From Seohaeicola zhoushanensis (GTDB lineage: Bacteria > Pseudomonadota > Alphaproteobacteria > Rhodobacterales > Rhodobacteraceae): DNA of 64,000 nt. Shown one piece after another: positions 36,374-47,104 of the stretch. A program made the translations under genes and the position numbers. Under the pieces are notes generated by a model. The model ran no database searches and was not told where the DNA came from. It saw only the letters and a program-made list of their open reading frames with translations. Positions within the stretch are counted from its first letter, which is position 1. Each line of letters begins with the position of its first letter. The DNA lies in contig NZ_BNCJ01000003.1 of assembly GCF_014656415.1 (NCBI RefSeq), forward strand, positions 326,316-390,315, written 5' to 3'.

Positions 36374-38490
36374 CAGTGAGCGCCTCCGATCGACATCCAG
36401 GTGATGAGGGCGGCAACGCCGAGCACCATCCAGAAGACATAGGTAAAGATATAGCCGGACTGCGCCTTGCCCGCGAGGCGGGTGAAGAAGGGCACGATGC
36501 CCATGGCGACGCCGTTCAGGAAACCGTCGATGACCGAACCGTCGCCGCGTTTCCAGAACACCCGGCCGAGGCCGATGGCCGGACGCACGAAGATCGCGTC
36601 ATAGATCTCGTCGATATACCACTTGTTCTTGAGGAACTGGTACAGCGTGCTCTGGTTCTCGGCCAGCGCCTTGGGCAGCGCCGGATTGCGGATGTAGAAC
36701 AGCCAGGCCAGCGCGAAGCCAAGCAGCATCGCGATGAAGGGCGAGACCTTGACCCATTTCGGGGCCGCGTGGGCATCGTCCAGGACGTGGTTGTCCGGTC
36801 CGAAGAACAGCGCGCCCTCGCCCGGCTTGCCGGCGAATGCGACGTGATGTTCGCCCGCCGCCGCGCCATGACCCTCGGCCGCCGCCGGAGCGTGACCTTC
36901 AGTCTTGGCCGCCTCGCCATGCGCTGCCGCTTCGCCGTGGCCGGCTTCCGCGCCCGCTTCGGCGACCGGGATGCCATAGAACTTGCCGACCTGGTCGGCG
37001 TGGCCGAAGAAGCTGCCATACCAGATCATGCCCGCGAAGATCGCGCCGAGGCTCAGCACGCCGAGCGGGATCAGCATGACCATCGGGCTTTCATGCGCGT
37101 GCTCATGCGTGTGCTTGTCGCCGCGCGCCTCGCCGAAGAAGGTCAGGAAGATCAGCCGCCACGAGTAGAACGAGGTCATCGCCGCCGCGATCACCAGCGC
37201 CCAGAACCCGAAGGTCGACCCGCCGGCCCAGGCGCTCTCGATGATGGCGTCCTTCGACAGGAAGCCGGCGAAACCGATCGAGGTCAGCGGAATGCCGACG
37301 CCGGTGATCGCCAGGGTGCCGATCATCATCGCCCAGAAGGTGTAGGGGATGCGTTTACGCAGCGCGCCGTAGTTGGTCATGTCCTGCTCGTGGTGCATCG
37401 CGTGGATGACCGAGCCGGCGCCAAGGAACAGCAGCGCCTTGAAGAAGGCGTGCGTGAACAGGTGGAACATCGCCGCCGAATACATGCCGACGCCGGCGGC
37501 CACGAACATGTAGCCGAGCTGCGAACAGGTCGAATAGGCGATGACGCGCTTGATGTCGGTCTGCACCAGGCCCACGGTTGCCGCGAAGAAGGCGGTGATC
37601 GCGCCCATCACGGTGATGAACATCGCCGCTTCATTCGCGAACTCGTAGAGCGGCGACATGCGGCAGACCAGGAACACGCCCGCGGTCACCATGGTTGCCG
37701 CGTGGATCAGCGCCGACACCGGAGTCGGGCCTTCCATCGCGTCCGGCAGCCAGGTGTGCAGGATGAACTGCGCCGACTTGCCCATCGCGCCGATGAACAG
37801 CAGCACGCCAACCAGGTTCGCGGCGTTCCACGAGGTCCACAGGAAGCTCAGCTGCGTCTCGGCCAGGCGCGGCACCTCGGCGAAGACTTCGTCGAAACGG
37901 ATCGAGTCGGTCAGGAAGAACAGCGCCATGATGCCAAGTGCGAAACCGAAGTCGCCGACCCGGTTGACCACGAAGGCCTTGATCGCCGCGGCATTGGCCG
38001 AGGGCTTGCGATAGTAGAAGCCGATCAGCAGGTACGAGGCGACACCCACGCCTTCCCAGCCGAAGAACATCTGCACCAGGTTGTCCGAGGTCACCAGCGC
38101 AAGCATCGCGAAGGTGAAGAAGCTGAGGTAGGCGAAGAAGCGGGGCTTGTAGACCTCGCCCTCGTGCCACTGCGGATCGTGGTCCATGTAGCCGAAGCTG
38201 TAGAGGTGCACGAGGCTCGACACCGAGGTGACGACGATCAGCATGATCGCGGTCAGCCGGTCCAGCCGGATCGACCATTCGGTCCCCAGCGAGCCGGATT
38301 CTATGAAGCGCAGCACGGTGATGTGCTCGGTCGTCCCGTCGAACGAGAAGAACACGATCCACGACAGCAGCGCCGCCAGGAACAGCAGGCCCGTGGCGAC
38401 CCATTGCGCCGCGGTCTCGCCGATGAACTTCCAGCCAAAGCCGCAGATCAGGGCGCCGACCAGAGGGGCGAAGAGGATGATGGTTTCCAT
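36373..38490 (-). CDS. nuoL: NADH-quinone oxidoreductase subunit L
   Basis: A 705-residue antiporter-like subunit with the long lateral helix at the C-terminus. Diagnostic segments are [29 protein letters not shown] (residues around 245) and [19 protein letters not shown]. Between the last pump helices and the lateral helix there is a low-complexity Ala/Glu/Gly/His-rich loop (about residues 508-553) and a shorter [10 protein letters not shown] patch near residue 455. These make it longer than E. coli NuoL (613). Confidence 0.97.
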
Positions 38491-38496
38491 GTGGCT

Positions 38497-38802
38497 TCAG
38501 CCCTTCATCACGTTGACGTCTTCGACGGCGATGGTGCCGCGGTTGCGGAAGAAGCAGACCAGGATGGCAAGGCCGATTGCCGCCTCGGCCGCCGCGACAG
38601 TCAGAACGAAGAGCGTGAACACCTGCCCCACCAGGTCCCCGAGGAACGAGGAGAAGGCGACCAGGTTGATGTTCACCGCCAACAGCATCAGTTCGATGCT
38701 CATCAGCAGGATGATCACGTTCTTGCGGTTCAGGAACAGCCCGAAGATGCCGATGACGAACAGCGTCGCCGCGACGGTGAGGTAATGTTCAAGTCCGATC
38801 AT
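38497..38802 (-). CDS. nuoK: NADH-quinone oxidoreductase subunit K
   Basis: A 101-residue subunit with three helices; membrane glutamates are found in [14 protein letters not shown] and in [12 protein letters not shown], as required for the proton path at the junction of the membrane arm. It lies 6 bases upstream of nuoL and 69 bases after the 148-residue exported protein gene. Confidence 0.97.
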   Translation of the reverse strand: MIGLEHYLTVAATLFVIGIFGLFLNRKNVIILLMSIELMLLAVNINLVAFSSFLGDLVGQVFTLFVLTVAAAEAAIGLAILVCFFRNRGTIAVEDVNVMKG

Positions 38803-38870
38803 GTCTGTCCCTCCGGGCCATCCTGCCCGATTACTTCCGTTTGCCCCTGCGGGGCGTATCTACTGCGGCC

Positions 38871-39317
38871 TCAGCCGCGCACCTTGCAGGCGCAGCTTTC
38901 GTATTTCGCCGCCGCCAGACTTGCCCGCGCCCCCGCCCCACGGGCCAGCGCGCGGATCTGTTCCATCGAATAGCCCTTCGCCGATTCCAGCGCCGGGGCG
39001 ATCGTGTCGTGCAGCCGCACCTGGCCGGCCGAACGGGTCTCGAAATCCGGCGCGCTCCAGCCTGCCGGCTGCATCGTCAGCCGCCGGCCGCCCCTGCAGT
39101 CGTCCAGCACGAAGGTGGTGCGGTCGCTCGCGCGCGAGGTCAGCTGGTAGTAGACGAAGCCACCCTGCGCCCAGGCCGGGGAATACTCGATGTATTCCGC
39201 TTCCTCGGCGGCCAGGTTGGTGCCCATGCATTCCGGCAGCGGCACCATGGCGAAGGCGAGGTCGGCGCAAAGGCACAGCAGGCCCGCCGCTGCCGCGACC
39301 TGCCCCCCGTTCCTCAT
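38871..39317 (-). CDS. Exported cysteine-containing protein of unknown function (nuoJ-nuoK interval)
   Basis: A 148-residue protein with signal peptide (VAAAAGLLCLCADLAFA, cleavage before MVPLPECMG). The mature part has four cysteines (PECMG, DDCRGG, and two in SCACKVRG at the C-terminus), so two disulfides are possible. I choose the ATG at 39317, preceded by GAGAGGGG. I do not recognise a family. It lies between a 41-codon reading frame after nuoJ and nuoK, inside the complex I operon. Confidence 0.7.
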   Translation of the reverse strand: MRNGGQVAAAAGLLCLCADLAFAMVPLPECMGTNLAAEEAEYIEYSPAWAQGGFVYYQLTSRASDRTTFVLDDCRGGRRLTMQPAGWSAPDFETRSAGQVRLHDTIAPALESAKGYSMEQIRALARGAGARASLAAAKYESCACKVRG

Positions 39318-39349
39318 TGCCCCTCTCGGTCCCATCACCCGTTCCGTTC

Positions 39350-39475
39350 CTATCCGCGGCCCCGGCCGCGATACCAGCGATACCCGAGCGCCACGACGCC
39401 CGTCTTCAGCAACCATAACCCGGCCAGTCCGGCGATGCCGATGTGGGTCACAGCGGCATGCACCAGGTCGAGCAT
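39350..39475 (-). CDS. Predicted 41-residue membrane microprotein directly after nuoJ
   Basis: The ATG at 39475 is the base next to the nuoJ stop, with no gap. The frame encodes 41 residues with one hydrophobic stretch (HIGIAGLAGLWLLKTGVVAL) and a basic end (YRWYRGRGRG), ending at TAG 39350. Position and composition favour a real product translated by reinitiation after nuoJ, but it is short and chance cannot be ruled out. Confidence 0.42.
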   Translation of the reverse strand: MLDLVHAAVTHIGIAGLAGLWLLKTGVVALGYRWYRGRGRG

Positions 39476-40078
39476 TCAGAGCCCCTGCCCCGGTTTCACG
39501 TCCTTCAGCTCCATCGCCAGGGCCGGGTCGCGCATCATCTGGCTGACCGGCGACTGCCGCTTGACATCGGCGCGGTGGCGCAGGGTCAGCATGATGGCGC
39601 CGATCATGGCGACCAGCAGGATCAGCCCGGCCAGCTGGAACAGCAGGAAATACTGATCGTAGAGGATCAGGCCCAGGGCCTTGGTGTTCTGCATGTCGGT
39701 CGGCGTGACCTGGCGGCGCAGCCCCTCGGCGGCCTCGCTGGCCTCCCAGCTGCCATAGGCGATGACGAACTGCATCAGGATCACCAGCCCGATCAGCAGC
39801 GCCAGCGGCATGTAGCGCGCCATCTCTGCCTTCAGCTCGGCAAAGTCGACGTCGAGCATCATGACCACGAAGAGGAAGAGCACCGCCACCGCGCCGACGT
39901 AGACGATCACCAGCAGCATCGCCACGAATTCCGCGCCCAGCAGCACGAAGAGTCCCGCCGAGGAGATGAAGGCCAGGATCAGCCAGAGCACCGAGTGCAC
40001 CGGCTGGCGGCTCGTCACCGTGAAGAAGCCGCCCGCAATGGCGCAGATGGCAAAGAGATAGAAGGCAAATACGCTCAT
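39476..40078 (-). CDS. nuoJ: NADH-quinone oxidoreductase subunit J
   Basis: A 200-residue subunit with five helices. [26 protein letters not shown] is represented (the pi-bulge helix TM3 with its conserved Gly). The start at 40078 overlaps the stop of the preceding carboxymuconolactone-decarboxylase-like gene by ATGA, which fixes it; the frame stays open further upstream only by chance. Part of the membrane-arm junction near the quinone site. Confidence 0.96.
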   Translation of the reverse strand: MSVFAFYLFAICAIAGGFFTVTSRQPVHSVLWLILAFISSAGLFVLLGAEFVAMLLVIVYVGAVAVLFLFVVMMLDVDFAELKAEMARYMPLALLIGLVILMQFVIAYGSWEASEAAEGLRRQVTPTDMQNTKALGLILYDQYFLLFQLAGLILLVAMIGAIMLTLRHRADVKRQSPVSQMMRDPALAMELKDVKPGQGL

Positions 40079-40485
40079 TGGTCGGTGTCCCCGTTCTCGC
40101 CCATCGCTTCCTGCGCGAGGCTCAGTGCCCGCGTCATCGCCGGAAGCCCGGCAAAGACCGACATCTGGCCGATGGTCTCGACGATTTCCTGTTTCTTCGC
40201 GCCCGCTTCCAGAGCGTGGCGCACGGTCTGACGCACGGCCGTATCGGCCTGCGCGCCCTGCATTGTCAATCCGGCCAGCGTCAGCAGCAGCCGGGTCTTG
40301 GCATCCAGCCCGTCCTTGTTGACGGCATTGCCCCAGACCAGCTCCATGAAGTCCTTGGGCATGGTCGGCCAGAGTTTCTCGAACCCCTGCGGGTTGAAGT
40401 TGGCGAGTTGCGGATTGAACGACTCGGCCATCTTGCGGCTGTTGTCGATCATCTGCTGGAACAGGTTCTGGAAACTGTCGCTCAT
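40075..40485 (-). CDS. Carboxymuconolactone-decarboxylase-fold protein (AhpD-like, cysteine-free)
   Basis: A 136-residue cytoplasmic protein. The CMD/AhpD-like helical domain runs from about residue 55: [35 protein letters not shown] and [15 protein letters not shown]. It has no cysteine at all, so the CxxC redox chemistry of AhpD is excluded. It stands between nuoI and nuoJ and is coupled to nuoJ by a 4-base overlap. Related genes sit at this place in other Rhodobacteraceae; function unknown. Confidence 0.82.
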   Translation of the reverse strand: MSDSFQNLFQQMIDNSRKMAESFNPQLANFNPQGFEKLWPTMPKDFMELVWGNAVNKDGLDAKTRLLLTLAGLTMQGAQADTAVRQTVRHALEAGAKKQEIVETIGQMSVFAGLPAMTRALSLAQEAMGENGDTDQ

Positions 40486-40575
40486 GCTGCTGCCTCCTCA
40501 CTGCACAGCGAAGCGGGGCCTGCGCTGCAGACCCTCCCCGATGCCGCTGTGAATGCCGTGCTCACCAACCTGTCC

Positions 40576-41070
40576 TCAGCGATAGGGGGCGTCGAGTTCG
40601 AGGTTCTTGGCGATCTCCGCCTCCCAGCGATCGCCATTGGCGAGCAGCCGGGCCTTGTCATAGAACAGCTCTTCGCGCGTCTCGGTCGCGAACTCGAAGT
40701 TCGGGCCCTCGACGATGGCATCCACCGGGCAGGCTTCCTGGCAGAAGCCGCAGTAGATGCACTTGGTCATGTCGATGTCATAGCGCGTGGTGCGGCGGCT
40801 GCCGTCCTCGCGCGGTTCGGCGTCGATGGTGATCGCCTGCGCCGGGCAGATCGCCTCGCACAGCTTGCAGGCAATGCAGCGTTCCTCGCCGTTCGGATAG
40901 CGGCGCAGCGCGTGCTCGCCCCGGAAGCGCGGCGACAGCGGCCCCTTCTCGTGCGGATAGTTCAGCGTCGCCTTGGGGGCGAAGAAATACTTCAGCCCCA
41001 GGGCAAAGCCTTTGAAGATATCCGCCAGCAGAAAGTATTTCGCGGCGCGGGTGTAGTCGATTTGGGTCAT
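40576..41070 (-). CDS. nuoI: NADH-quinone oxidoreductase subunit I
   Basis: A 164-residue ferredoxin-like subunit with two 4Fe-4S motifs, [16 protein letters not shown] and [16 protein letters not shown], each CxxCxxCxxxCP. It holds clusters N6a and N6b that pass electrons toward NuoB. N-terminal amphipathic helix present. The length matches mitochondrial TYKY-type subunits. Confidence 0.98.
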   Translation of the reverse strand: MTQIDYTRAAKYFLLADIFKGFALGLKYFFAPKATLNYPHEKGPLSPRFRGEHALRRYPNGEERCIACKLCEAICPAQAITIDAEPREDGSRRTTRYDIDMTKCIYCGFCQEACPVDAIVEGPNFEFATETREELFYDKARLLANGDRWEAEIAKNLELDAPYR

Positions 41071-41109
41071 GTCAGGCTCCCAGCCGCATCCCTGTATTCA
41101 CGTTCATCC

Positions 41110-42147
41110 TCAGCCCCCGATCGCCCAGCGGGCCCAGAAGCCGCCAAGCCATTCGAACTTGGCCGCGAAGGCGATGAAAACCACCCAGCCCAGCGACATC
41201 GGCAGGAAGACCTTCCAGCCCAGGCGCATCAGCTGGTCATAGCGGTAGCGCGGCACAATCGCCTTCACCATCGCGAAGAGGAAGAAGAAGAAGGCCATCT
41301 TGCCGACCATCCACAGCACCCCGTCCGGGATCCCCGGGATGGGCGAGAGCCAGCCGCCGAAGAACAGCAGCGAGGTCAGCGCGCACATCAGGAAGATGGC
41401 GATGTATTCGCCGGCCATGAACAGCAGGAAGGGCGTTGCCGAGTATTCGACCTGATAGCCGGCCACCAGTTCCGACTCTGCTTCGGGAAGGTCGAACGGC
41501 GGGCGGTTCGTCTCGGCCAGGGCCGAGATGAAGAACAGGAAGACCATCGGGAAGTGCGGCAACCAGTACCAGTTGAACAGGCCGAAGTCGCCGCGCTGTG
41601 CTTCGACAATGGCCGAGAAGTTCATGCTGCCGGTCGAGATGATGACGCCGATGATGATCAGCCCCAGCGAGACCTCGTACGAGATCATCTGCGCGGCCGA
41701 GCGCAGCGAGCCGAGGAAGGGGTATTTCGAGTTCGACGCCCAGCCGCCCATGATCACGCCATACACCTCGAGCGAGGAGACGGCGAAGACATAGAGGATG
41801 GCGACGTTGATGTCGCTCAGCACCCAGCCCTCGTTGAACGGGATCACCGCCCAGGCGATCATCGCCAGCACAAAGGAGGTCAGCGGCGCCAGGATGAAGA
41901 CCGCGCGGTCTGCACCGGCGGGGATCACCACTTCCTTGACGACGTATTTCAGCGCGTCGGCAACCGATTGCAGCAGGCCGAAGACGCCCACCACGTTGGG
42001 GCCGCGCCGCATCTGGACGGCCGCCCAGATCTTGCGGTCACCGTAGACGAGAAACAGCAGCGAGATCATGACGAAGGCAACCACGCCAAGCACTTGCGCC
42101 AGAATCAGCACGCCGGTGCCAAGCGGGGAGTTCAAGAATTCAACCAT
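41110..42147 (-). CDS. nuoH: NADH-quinone oxidoreductase subunit H
   Basis: A 345-residue membrane subunit forming much of the quinone chamber. Family blocks are [43 protein letters not shown] with its acidic residues, and [18 protein letters not shown]. About eight helices. It follows the 128-residue lipoprotein gene by 6 bases. Confidence 0.98.
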   Translation of the reverse strand: MVEFLNSPLGTGVLILAQVLGVVAFVMISLLFLVYGDRKIWAAVQMRRGPNVVGVFGLLQSVADALKYVVKEVVIPAGADRAVFILAPLTSFVLAMIAWAVIPFNEGWVLSDINVAILYVFAVSSLEVYGVIMGGWASNSKYPFLGSLRSAAQMISYEVSLGLIIIGVIISTGSMNFSAIVEAQRGDFGLFNWYWLPHFPMVFLFFISALAETNRPPFDLPEAESELVAGYQVEYSATPFLLFMAGEYIAIFLMCALTSLLFFGGWLSPIPGIPDGVLWMVGKMAFFFFLFAMVKAIVPRYRYDQLMRLGWKVFLPMSLGWVVFIAFAAKFEWLGGFWARWAIGG

Positions 42148-42153
42148 GGGTCC

Positions 42154-42540
42154 TCACACCGTTGGTATCCCGTTTTCTTTGCAGGCCGCCACCGCCACTT
42201 CGGCGTCGATGGTCTTGAGCCCGCGGGGGAGTGATGGCGAGATGGTGTAAACAGCATCCGCCGCCGACACGCCACCCTTTTCCTCGAAGTTCGTGCGCAA
42301 ATGACGCGCAAATCCATAGCCCCGGATCAGCGTGTATTGCGCGGCGGCACAATCCGCATAGGCGGTGACGTCGCGGCGGTCGCGCGCGCCCGTCATCGCC
42401 ACCTGGATCTGCACCAGGTCCGAGTCCAGAAGCCGCGTCTCGACGCCACGATACTCCGGCGCGAAGACGCCGGAATCGGTCGCGGGCGCCTCGGCGCAGC
42501 CCAACAGCAACAGGGGCGATATGAGCGCCGCCTGGTTCAT
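42154..42540 (-). CDS. Predicted lipoprotein of unknown function (nuoG-nuoH interval)
   Basis: A 128-residue protein with a short signal and lipobox LLLLGC (Cys15 the lipidated residue). The mature part carries two further cysteines (YADCAAAQ and VAACKENG). The segment [21 protein letters not shown] is a notable block. The ATG overlaps the nuoG stop by 4 bases, so it is translated with nuoG. Predicted to face the periplasm, the side opposite to the NuoG domain. No family recognised. Confidence 0.75.
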   Translation of the reverse strand: MNQAALISPLLLLGCAEAPATDSGVFAPEYRGVETRLLDSDLVQIQVAMTGARDRRDVTAYADCAAAQYTLIRGYGFARHLRTNFEEKGGVSAADAVYTISPSLPRGLKTIDAEVAVAACKENGIPTV

Positions 42541-44555
42541 TCCGCCGCCAGTTTCTGCCCGCGCGCCTTCACGTTGGCCGAGAGTTCGGCCATCAGCGCG
42601 CTTGCCCGGGCGATCGGGTTGGTCAGGTAGAAGTCGCGGACCGCAGGCACGAAGGTCGCATCGCCCAGCGAACCGGCGGCAACCGCCTGCCATTCGTTCT
42701 CGGCCACCTCGTCGACCTGGGCCAGGTGCGGTACCGCCGCGACCAGCGCCTGACGCAGCTGCGCGAGGCTGTCCCAGGGCTGGGTCGCGCCCAGCTCGGC
42801 GGAGAGCGCCCGCAGGATCGCCCAGTTTTCCTTGGCCTGCCCCGGCGCAAAGCCCGCGCGCATGGCGAGCTGCGGGCGGCCCTCGGTATTCACGAACAGG
42901 CTGTTCTCTTCGGTATAGGCCGCGCCCGGCAGGATCAGGTCCGCGCGATGCGCGCCACGGTCGCCGTGGCTGCCCTGGTAGATCACGAAGGCGCCCGGCG
43001 CGATCTCGACCTCGTCGGCGCCGAGGTTGTAGACAACCTCCGCCCCCTCCAGCGCGACGGCGATGCCGCCCGTGGTGGTCGCGCCGACATCCATCGCGCC
43101 AACGCGGCTTGCCGCCGTGTGCAGCACCATGAACTTGGAGCCCGAATTCTCGGCCAGCTTCATCGCATGGCCCAGCACCGCCGCGCCATCGGCCTCGCGC
43201 AGCGCGCCCTGCCCGATGATGACCACGGTGTTCTTGGTCTTGGTCTCGTCGCTGATCGTCTTGCCGCTCAGCTCGGCCAGCGCCGCCCGGTCATTGCCGA
43301 CATGGATATAGTCGAAAGTCAGGTCGACCGCCTCGCCCACCAGTGCCACGGTCGCGCCGCGCAGCCACGCCTTGCGGATGCGGGCGTTCAGCACCGGCGC
43401 CTCGGTGCGCGGATCGGCACCGATGATCTGGATCATGTCGGCGCTGTCGATATCCTCGATCGAGGCGGTGCCAACATAGCCAGAGCGGTTGCCCGCGGGC
43501 AGCTTGGCGCCATCGGTGCGGCATTCGACCGAACCGCCCTGCCCCTCGATCAGCTGTTTCAGCGCAAAGGCCGCCTCGACCGGGACCAGGTCGCCGACCA
43601 GGCCCACAACCTTCTTGCCCTTGATCGCCGCGGCCGCCGCCGACAGCGCCTCGGGCCAGCTGGCCTTCCGCAGTTTGCCGTTCTCGCGGATATAGGGAGT
43701 GTCGAGCCGCTGGCGGCGCAGGCCGTCCCAGACAAAGCGGGTCTTGTCCGAGATCCACTCCTCGTTCACGCCGTCATGGTTGCGCGGCAGGATGCGCATC
43801 ACTTCGCGCCCCTTGGTGTCGACCCGGATGTTCGACCCGAGAGCATCCATCACGTCGATGCTCTCGGTCTTGGTCAGCTCCCAGGGCCGCGCGGTGAAGG
43901 CATAGGGCTTGGACACCAGCGCCCCGACCGGGCACAGGTCGATGATATTGCCCTGCATGTTCGAGTCGAGCGTCTGGTTCAGATACGAGGTGATCTCGGC
44001 ATCCTCGCCGCGCCCGGTCTGGCCCATCTGGGTGATCCCTGCCACCTCGGTGGTGAAGCGCACGCAGCGGGTGCAGCTGATGCAGCGCGTCATATGCGTC
44101 TCGACCAGCGGCCCGAGGTTCAGGTCCTCGCTCGCCCGCTTCGGCTCGCGGTAGCGGCTGAAGTCGACACCATAGGCCATCGCCTGGTCCTGCAGGTCGC
44201 ATTCGCCGCCCTGGTCGCAGATCGGGCAGTCGAGCGGGTGGTTGATGAGCAGGAACTCCATCACCCCCTCGCGGGCCTTTTTCACCATCGGCGAGTTGGT
44301 CTTGACCATCGGCGGTGCGCCTTCCGGGCCGGGGCGCAGGTCGCGCACCTGCATGGCGCAGGAGGCCGCCGGCTTCGGCGGGCCGCCCACGACCTCCACA
44401 AGGCACATCCGGCAGTTGCCGGCGATCGACAGCCGTTCGTGATAGCAGAACCGCGGGATCTCGATCCCCGCCACCTCGCAGGCCTGGATCAGGGTCATCG
44501 CCCCATCCACCTCGACCACGGTTCCGTCGATATTGATCTTCTTGAGGTCAGCCAT
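42537..44555 (-). CDS. nuoG: NADH-quinone oxidoreductase subunit G
   Basis: A 672-residue iron-sulfur subunit. The N-terminal domain has the 2Fe-2S ligands ([19 protein letters not shown]), then [14 protein letters not shown] and [14 protein letters not shown] for the further clusters, and a molybdopterin-oxidoreductase-like C-terminal domain without cofactor. The length is close to the mitochondrial 75-kDa subunit rather than to E. coli NuoG (about 900). Followed by an overlapping lipoprotein gene. Confidence 0.97.
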   Translation of the reverse strand: MADLKKINIDGTVVEVDGAMTLIQACEVAGIEIPRFCYHERLSIAGNCRMCLVEVVGGPPKPAASCAMQVRDLRPGPEGAPPMVKTNSPMVKKAREGVMEFLLINHPLDCPICDQGGECDLQDQAMAYGVDFSRYREPKRASEDLNLGPLVETHMTRCISCTRCVRFTTEVAGITQMGQTGRGEDAEITSYLNQTLDSNMQGNIIDLCPVGALVSKPYAFTARPWELTKTESIDVMDALGSNIRVDTKGREVMRILPRNHDGVNEEWISDKTRFVWDGLRRQRLDTPYIRENGKLRKASWPEALSAAAAAIKGKKVVGLVGDLVPVEAAFALKQLIEGQGGSVECRTDGAKLPAGNRSGYVGTASIEDIDSADMIQIIGADPRTEAPVLNARIRKAWLRGATVALVGEAVDLTFDYIHVGNDRAALAELSGKTISDETKTKNTVVIIGQGALREADGAAVLGHAMKLAENSGSKFMVLHTAASRVGAMDVGATTTGGIAVALEGAEVVYNLGADEVEIAPGAFVIYQGSHGDRGAHRADLILPGAAYTEENSLFVNTEGRPQLAMRAGFAPGQAKENWAILRALSAELGATQPWDSLAQLRQALVAAVPHLAQVDEVAENEWQAVAAGSLGDATFVPAVRDFYLTNPIARASALMAELSANVKARGQKLAAE

Positions 44556-44557
44556 GC

Positions 44558-44968
44558 TCAGTTCGCCCTAAGCAGCGCGCCTATGGCGCTGTTCTTCGCT
44601 ATTTCCGCACGCCCGAAGGTGCAGAAGGTTTCCGGTTTGTCGGGGGTCACCCCGTTGGCGGCAAGGAAGGCCTTGCCCTTCTTCTTCATGCGCGCCTTCT
44701 CGGTGTCGGATTCGACATAGGCGCGGATCTCGTCGTCGCTATAGCCAAGCGCATTGGCCTCGGCCTTGATCTGCCGCAGGAAGCTCAGCGCGCGGATCAG
44801 CCGTGCGTTGATGCTGCCGCAATTGTCGCGCACCGCGTCGGCGATGGCGACCGCGAAGAGCGCATCCTCGATCGACGGCACATCGCGCAGCGCGGGGCGC
44901 GCGGCGGCGGCATAGCCCGGCAGGGCCAGGGTCATCGCAAGGGCAAAGGCAATCGTCTTCAGGGTCAT
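44558..44968 (-). CDS. Exported DUF5333-type protein (nuoF-nuoG interval)
   Basis: A 136-residue protein with signal peptide [15 protein letters not shown]. The mature part contains two cysteines ([11 protein letters not shown] and TFCTFGRAE), [16 protein letters not shown] in the middle and [17 protein letters not shown] associate it with the DUF5333 family of Rhodobacteraceae. ATG 44968 has GGAGAG upstream, but that site is enclosed in a perfect 10-bp hairpin. It ends 2 bases before nuoG. Periplasmic function unknown. Confidence 0.78.
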   Translation of the reverse strand: MTLKTIAFALAMTLALPGYAAAARPALRDVPSIEDALFAVAIADAVRDNCGSINARLIRALSFLRQIKAEANALGYSDDEIRAYVESDTEKARMKKKGKAFLAANGVTPDKPETFCTFGRAEIAKNSAIGALLRAN

Positions 44969-44970
44969 CG

Positions 44971-44996
44971 TGGTCTCTCCTCTATAGGAGAGACCA
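44971..44996 (-). promoter_or_regulatory. Hairpin enclosing the ribosome-binding site of the DUF5333 gene
   Basis: Perfect 10-bp inverted repeat TGGTCTCTCC-TATAGA-GGAGAGACCA (minus strand) ending two bases before ATG 44968. The right arm holds GGAGAG, the only Shine-Dalgarno sequence, so translation should be blocked unless the stem is opened. Candidate thermometer, protein-binding site or ribosome-opened switch. Confidence 0.65.
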
Positions 44997-45063
44997 AGGG
45001 GCAGGACCCGGCGCCGATAGGCAATATCGGCGCGCGGAACGCGGCTGATATCGGATAACAGCG

Positions 45064-45429
45064 TCACGGGTTGCACTCTCCCTCGTAGACCAGCGTATCG
45101 CCGTCGAAGACAAGCTGGTCGTCCGGCGTTTCCGGCCCGACGATCCACTTGATGCGCGACGTGCCGAGACCGTTCTCCAGGCAATAACGCGTGCCCTCGT
45201 ATTCCGCCGCCTGGCGCGCCGCGTCCACCGACTGCAGCGCGTCCTTGGCGGTGACGATGAACCGCGAGTAATCCTTGTCGACCTTCTTCGCCTTGGTGCG
45301 GAAATAGAAGCCGTCGAACAGGATCCGCTTGTCCTTGGACTCGACGCAGGCGGTCAGCGCCAGGAGTGCACAGAGTGCACCGAACCCGGCCATCCGCGTC
45401 AGCGAACCAAGATGCATTGCCTTCGCCAT
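45064..45429 (-). CDS. Predicted lipoprotein of unknown function (nuoF-nuoG interval, second)
   Basis: A 121-residue protein with lipobox LALTAC (lipidated Cys28) after a signal of normal hydrophobicity. Two more cysteines are present (TRYCLENG and GECNP at the very end). The segment KDYSRFIVTAKDALQSVDAAR suggests an alpha/beta fold. A start at the internal Met (45414) is also possible. It lies 5 bases after the preceding lipoprotein gene. Unknown function, periplasmic. Confidence 0.72.
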   Translation of the reverse strand: MAKAMHLGSLTRMAGFGALCALLALTACVESKDKRILFDGFYFRTKAKKVDKDYSRFIVTAKDALQSVDAARQAAEYEGTRYCLENGLGTSRIKWIVGPETPDDQLVFDGDTLVYEGECNP

Positions 45430-45434
45430 TCCGC

Positions 45435-45812
45435 TCAGCCCCTCTTCCTGACCATCACGCTCATCGGCGTCTGCGCCGCCGTCTCGCCATCGAGAATGCG
45501 GCAGGCGTCGTTTCCGGCGTAGCGCGCCACCAGCGAACGCCGCTTGATATCGGCCTCGACATCCGTCGCGCCCTTGACCTGCAGGTAGACCTGCCCGCCC
45601 GAGCGCAGCCGCGCCTCGCTCATCGCGTCGCCCAGCTGTTCGTCATAGGCATAGGCCAGGCACTGCCCCGCCAGCTCGCGCGCCACCTGGCGCTCGGCAT
45701 AATGCTGCGGCGCCGGCATGGCCAGCAGAGCCTGCGCCCGCGGATCGCCCATGTTGGGCGAACTGCAGGCGGCTAGTGCGCCAAGAGCCAGAAGTGCGAC
45801 GCCAGCCCGCAT
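45435..45812 (-). CDS. Predicted lipoprotein of unknown function (nuoF-nuoG interval, first)
   Basis: A 125-residue protein with lipobox LGALAAC (lipidated Cys16). Two further cysteines are found in the mature part (AGQCLAYAY and NDACRILDG). It starts 4 bases after the nuoF stop. It and the 121-residue lipoprotein form a pair ahead of the DUF5333 gene. No family recognised. Confidence 0.74.
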   Translation of the reverse strand: MRAGVALLALGALAACSSPNMGDPRAQALLAMPAPQHYAERQVARELAGQCLAYAYDEQLGDAMSEARLRSGGQVYLQVKGATDVEADIKRRSLVARYAGNDACRILDGETAAQTPMSVMVRKRG

Positions 45813-45816
45813 GCCC

Positions 45817-47100
45817 TTACTCCGCCGCCACCGGCACGCGCTTGTGCTTGATGCGGTCCTCGATCACGTCGCGGAAGTTGCGGATCAGGCCCTGGATCGG
45901 CCAGGCCGCCGCGTCGCCAAGCGCGCAGATGGTGTGGCCCTCGACCTGCTTGGTCACGTCAAGAAGCATGTCGATCTCCTCGACCGAGGCATCGCCGGTG
46001 ACAAGGCGGTCCATCACCCGCATCATCCAGCCGGTACCTTCGCGGCAGGGCGTACACTGGCCGCAGCTCTCGTGCTTGTAGAACTTCGACAACCGCCAGA
46101 TCGCCTTGATGATGTCGGTCGACTTGTCCATCACGATGACGGCGGCGGTGCCCAGGCCCGACCGCTGCTCGCGCAGATAGTCGAAATCCATGATCGCCTC
46201 GCGCATGTGCTCGCCGCGGATACAGGGAACCGACGAACCGCCGGGGATAACCGCCAGCAGGTTGTCCCAGCCGCCGCGGATACCGCCGCAATGCTTCTCG
46301 ATCAGCTCCTCGAAGGTGATCGACATCGCTTCTTCGACGACGCAGGGGTTGTTCACATGCCCCGAGATGGCGAACAGCTTGGTGCCCGCGTTGTTCGGAC
46401 GCCCGAACGAGCTGAACCACTCCGGCCCGCGCCGCAGGATGGTCGGCGCCACCGCGATCGACTCGACGTTGTTCACCGTGGTCGGGCAGCCGTAAAGGCC
46501 CGCGCCCGCCGGGAACGGCGGTTTCATCCGGGGCATCCCCTTCTTGCCCTCGAGGCTTTCCAGCAGCGCGGTTTCCTCGCCGCAGATATAGGCCCCGGCG
46601 CCGTGGTGCAGGTAGAGATCGAAGTCCCAGCCCGACTTGGCCGCGTTCTTGCCCAGCAGGCCCGCGTCATAGCATTCGTCAATCGCCGCCTGCAGCGCCT
46701 CGCGCTCGCGGATATATTCGCCACGAATATAGATATAACAGGCATGCGCGTTCATCGCGAAGGAGGCGATCAGGCAGCCCTCGATCAGCGTATGCGGATC
46801 GTGCCGCATGATCTCGCGGTCCTTGCAGGTGCCGGGTTCGGATTCGTCGGCGTTCACCACCAGGTAGGCCGGCCGCCCGTCGCTTTCCTTCGGCATGAAG
46901 GACCACTTGAGACCGGTCGGGAAGCCCGCCCCGCCCCGGCCGCGCAGACCCGACTTCTTCATCGTGTCGATGATCCAGTCGCGCCCCTTGGCGATGATGC
47001 CCGCCGTCCCGTCCCAGTGGCCGCGTGCCATCGCGCCTTTCAGCGTGCGGTCATGCATACCGTAGAGGTTGGTAAAAATACGGTCCTGATCTTTCAGCAT
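45817..47100 (-). CDS. nuoF: NADH-quinone oxidoreductase subunit F
   Basis: A 427-residue NADH- and FMN-binding subunit. [18 protein letters not shown] is the NADH-binding block, [15 protein letters not shown] the FMN block, and [15 protein letters not shown] supplies the ligands of 4Fe-4S cluster N3 with a distal Cys in [12 protein letters not shown] 47100 agrees with family N-termini ([14 protein letters not shown]). The entry point for electrons from NADH. Confidence 0.98.
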   Translation of the reverse strand: MLKDQDRIFTNLYGMHDRTLKGAMARGHWDGTAGIIAKGRDWIIDTMKKSGLRGRGGAGFPTGLKWSFMPKESDGRPAYLVVNADESEPGTCKDREIMRHDPHTLIEGCLIASFAMNAHACYIYIRGEYIREREALQAAIDECYDAGLLGKNAAKSGWDFDLYLHHGAGAYICGEETALLESLEGKKGMPRMKPPFPAGAGLYGCPTTVNNVESIAVAPTILRRGPEWFSSFGRPNNAGTKLFAISGHVNNPCVVEEAMSITFEELIEKHCGGIRGGWDNLLAVIPGGSSVPCIRGEHMREAIMDFDYLREQRSGLGTAAVIVMDKSTDIIKAIWRLSKFYKHESCGQCTPCREGTGWMMRVMDRLVTGDASVEEIDMLLDVTKQVEGHTICALGDAAAWPIQGLIRNFRDVIEDRIKHKRVPVAAE

Positions 47101-47104
47101 CAGC

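Noticed and set aside
36376..38973. A plus-strand open frame of about 860 codons opposite nuoL and nuoK
   Set aside because: Same composition artefact; nuoL and nuoK on the other strand are beyond doubt.
40079..40501. N-terminal extension of NuoJ
   Set aside because: The frame stays open upstream, but the region codes for the carboxymuconolactone-decarboxylase-like protein in another frame, and the NuoJ family start lies at 40078.
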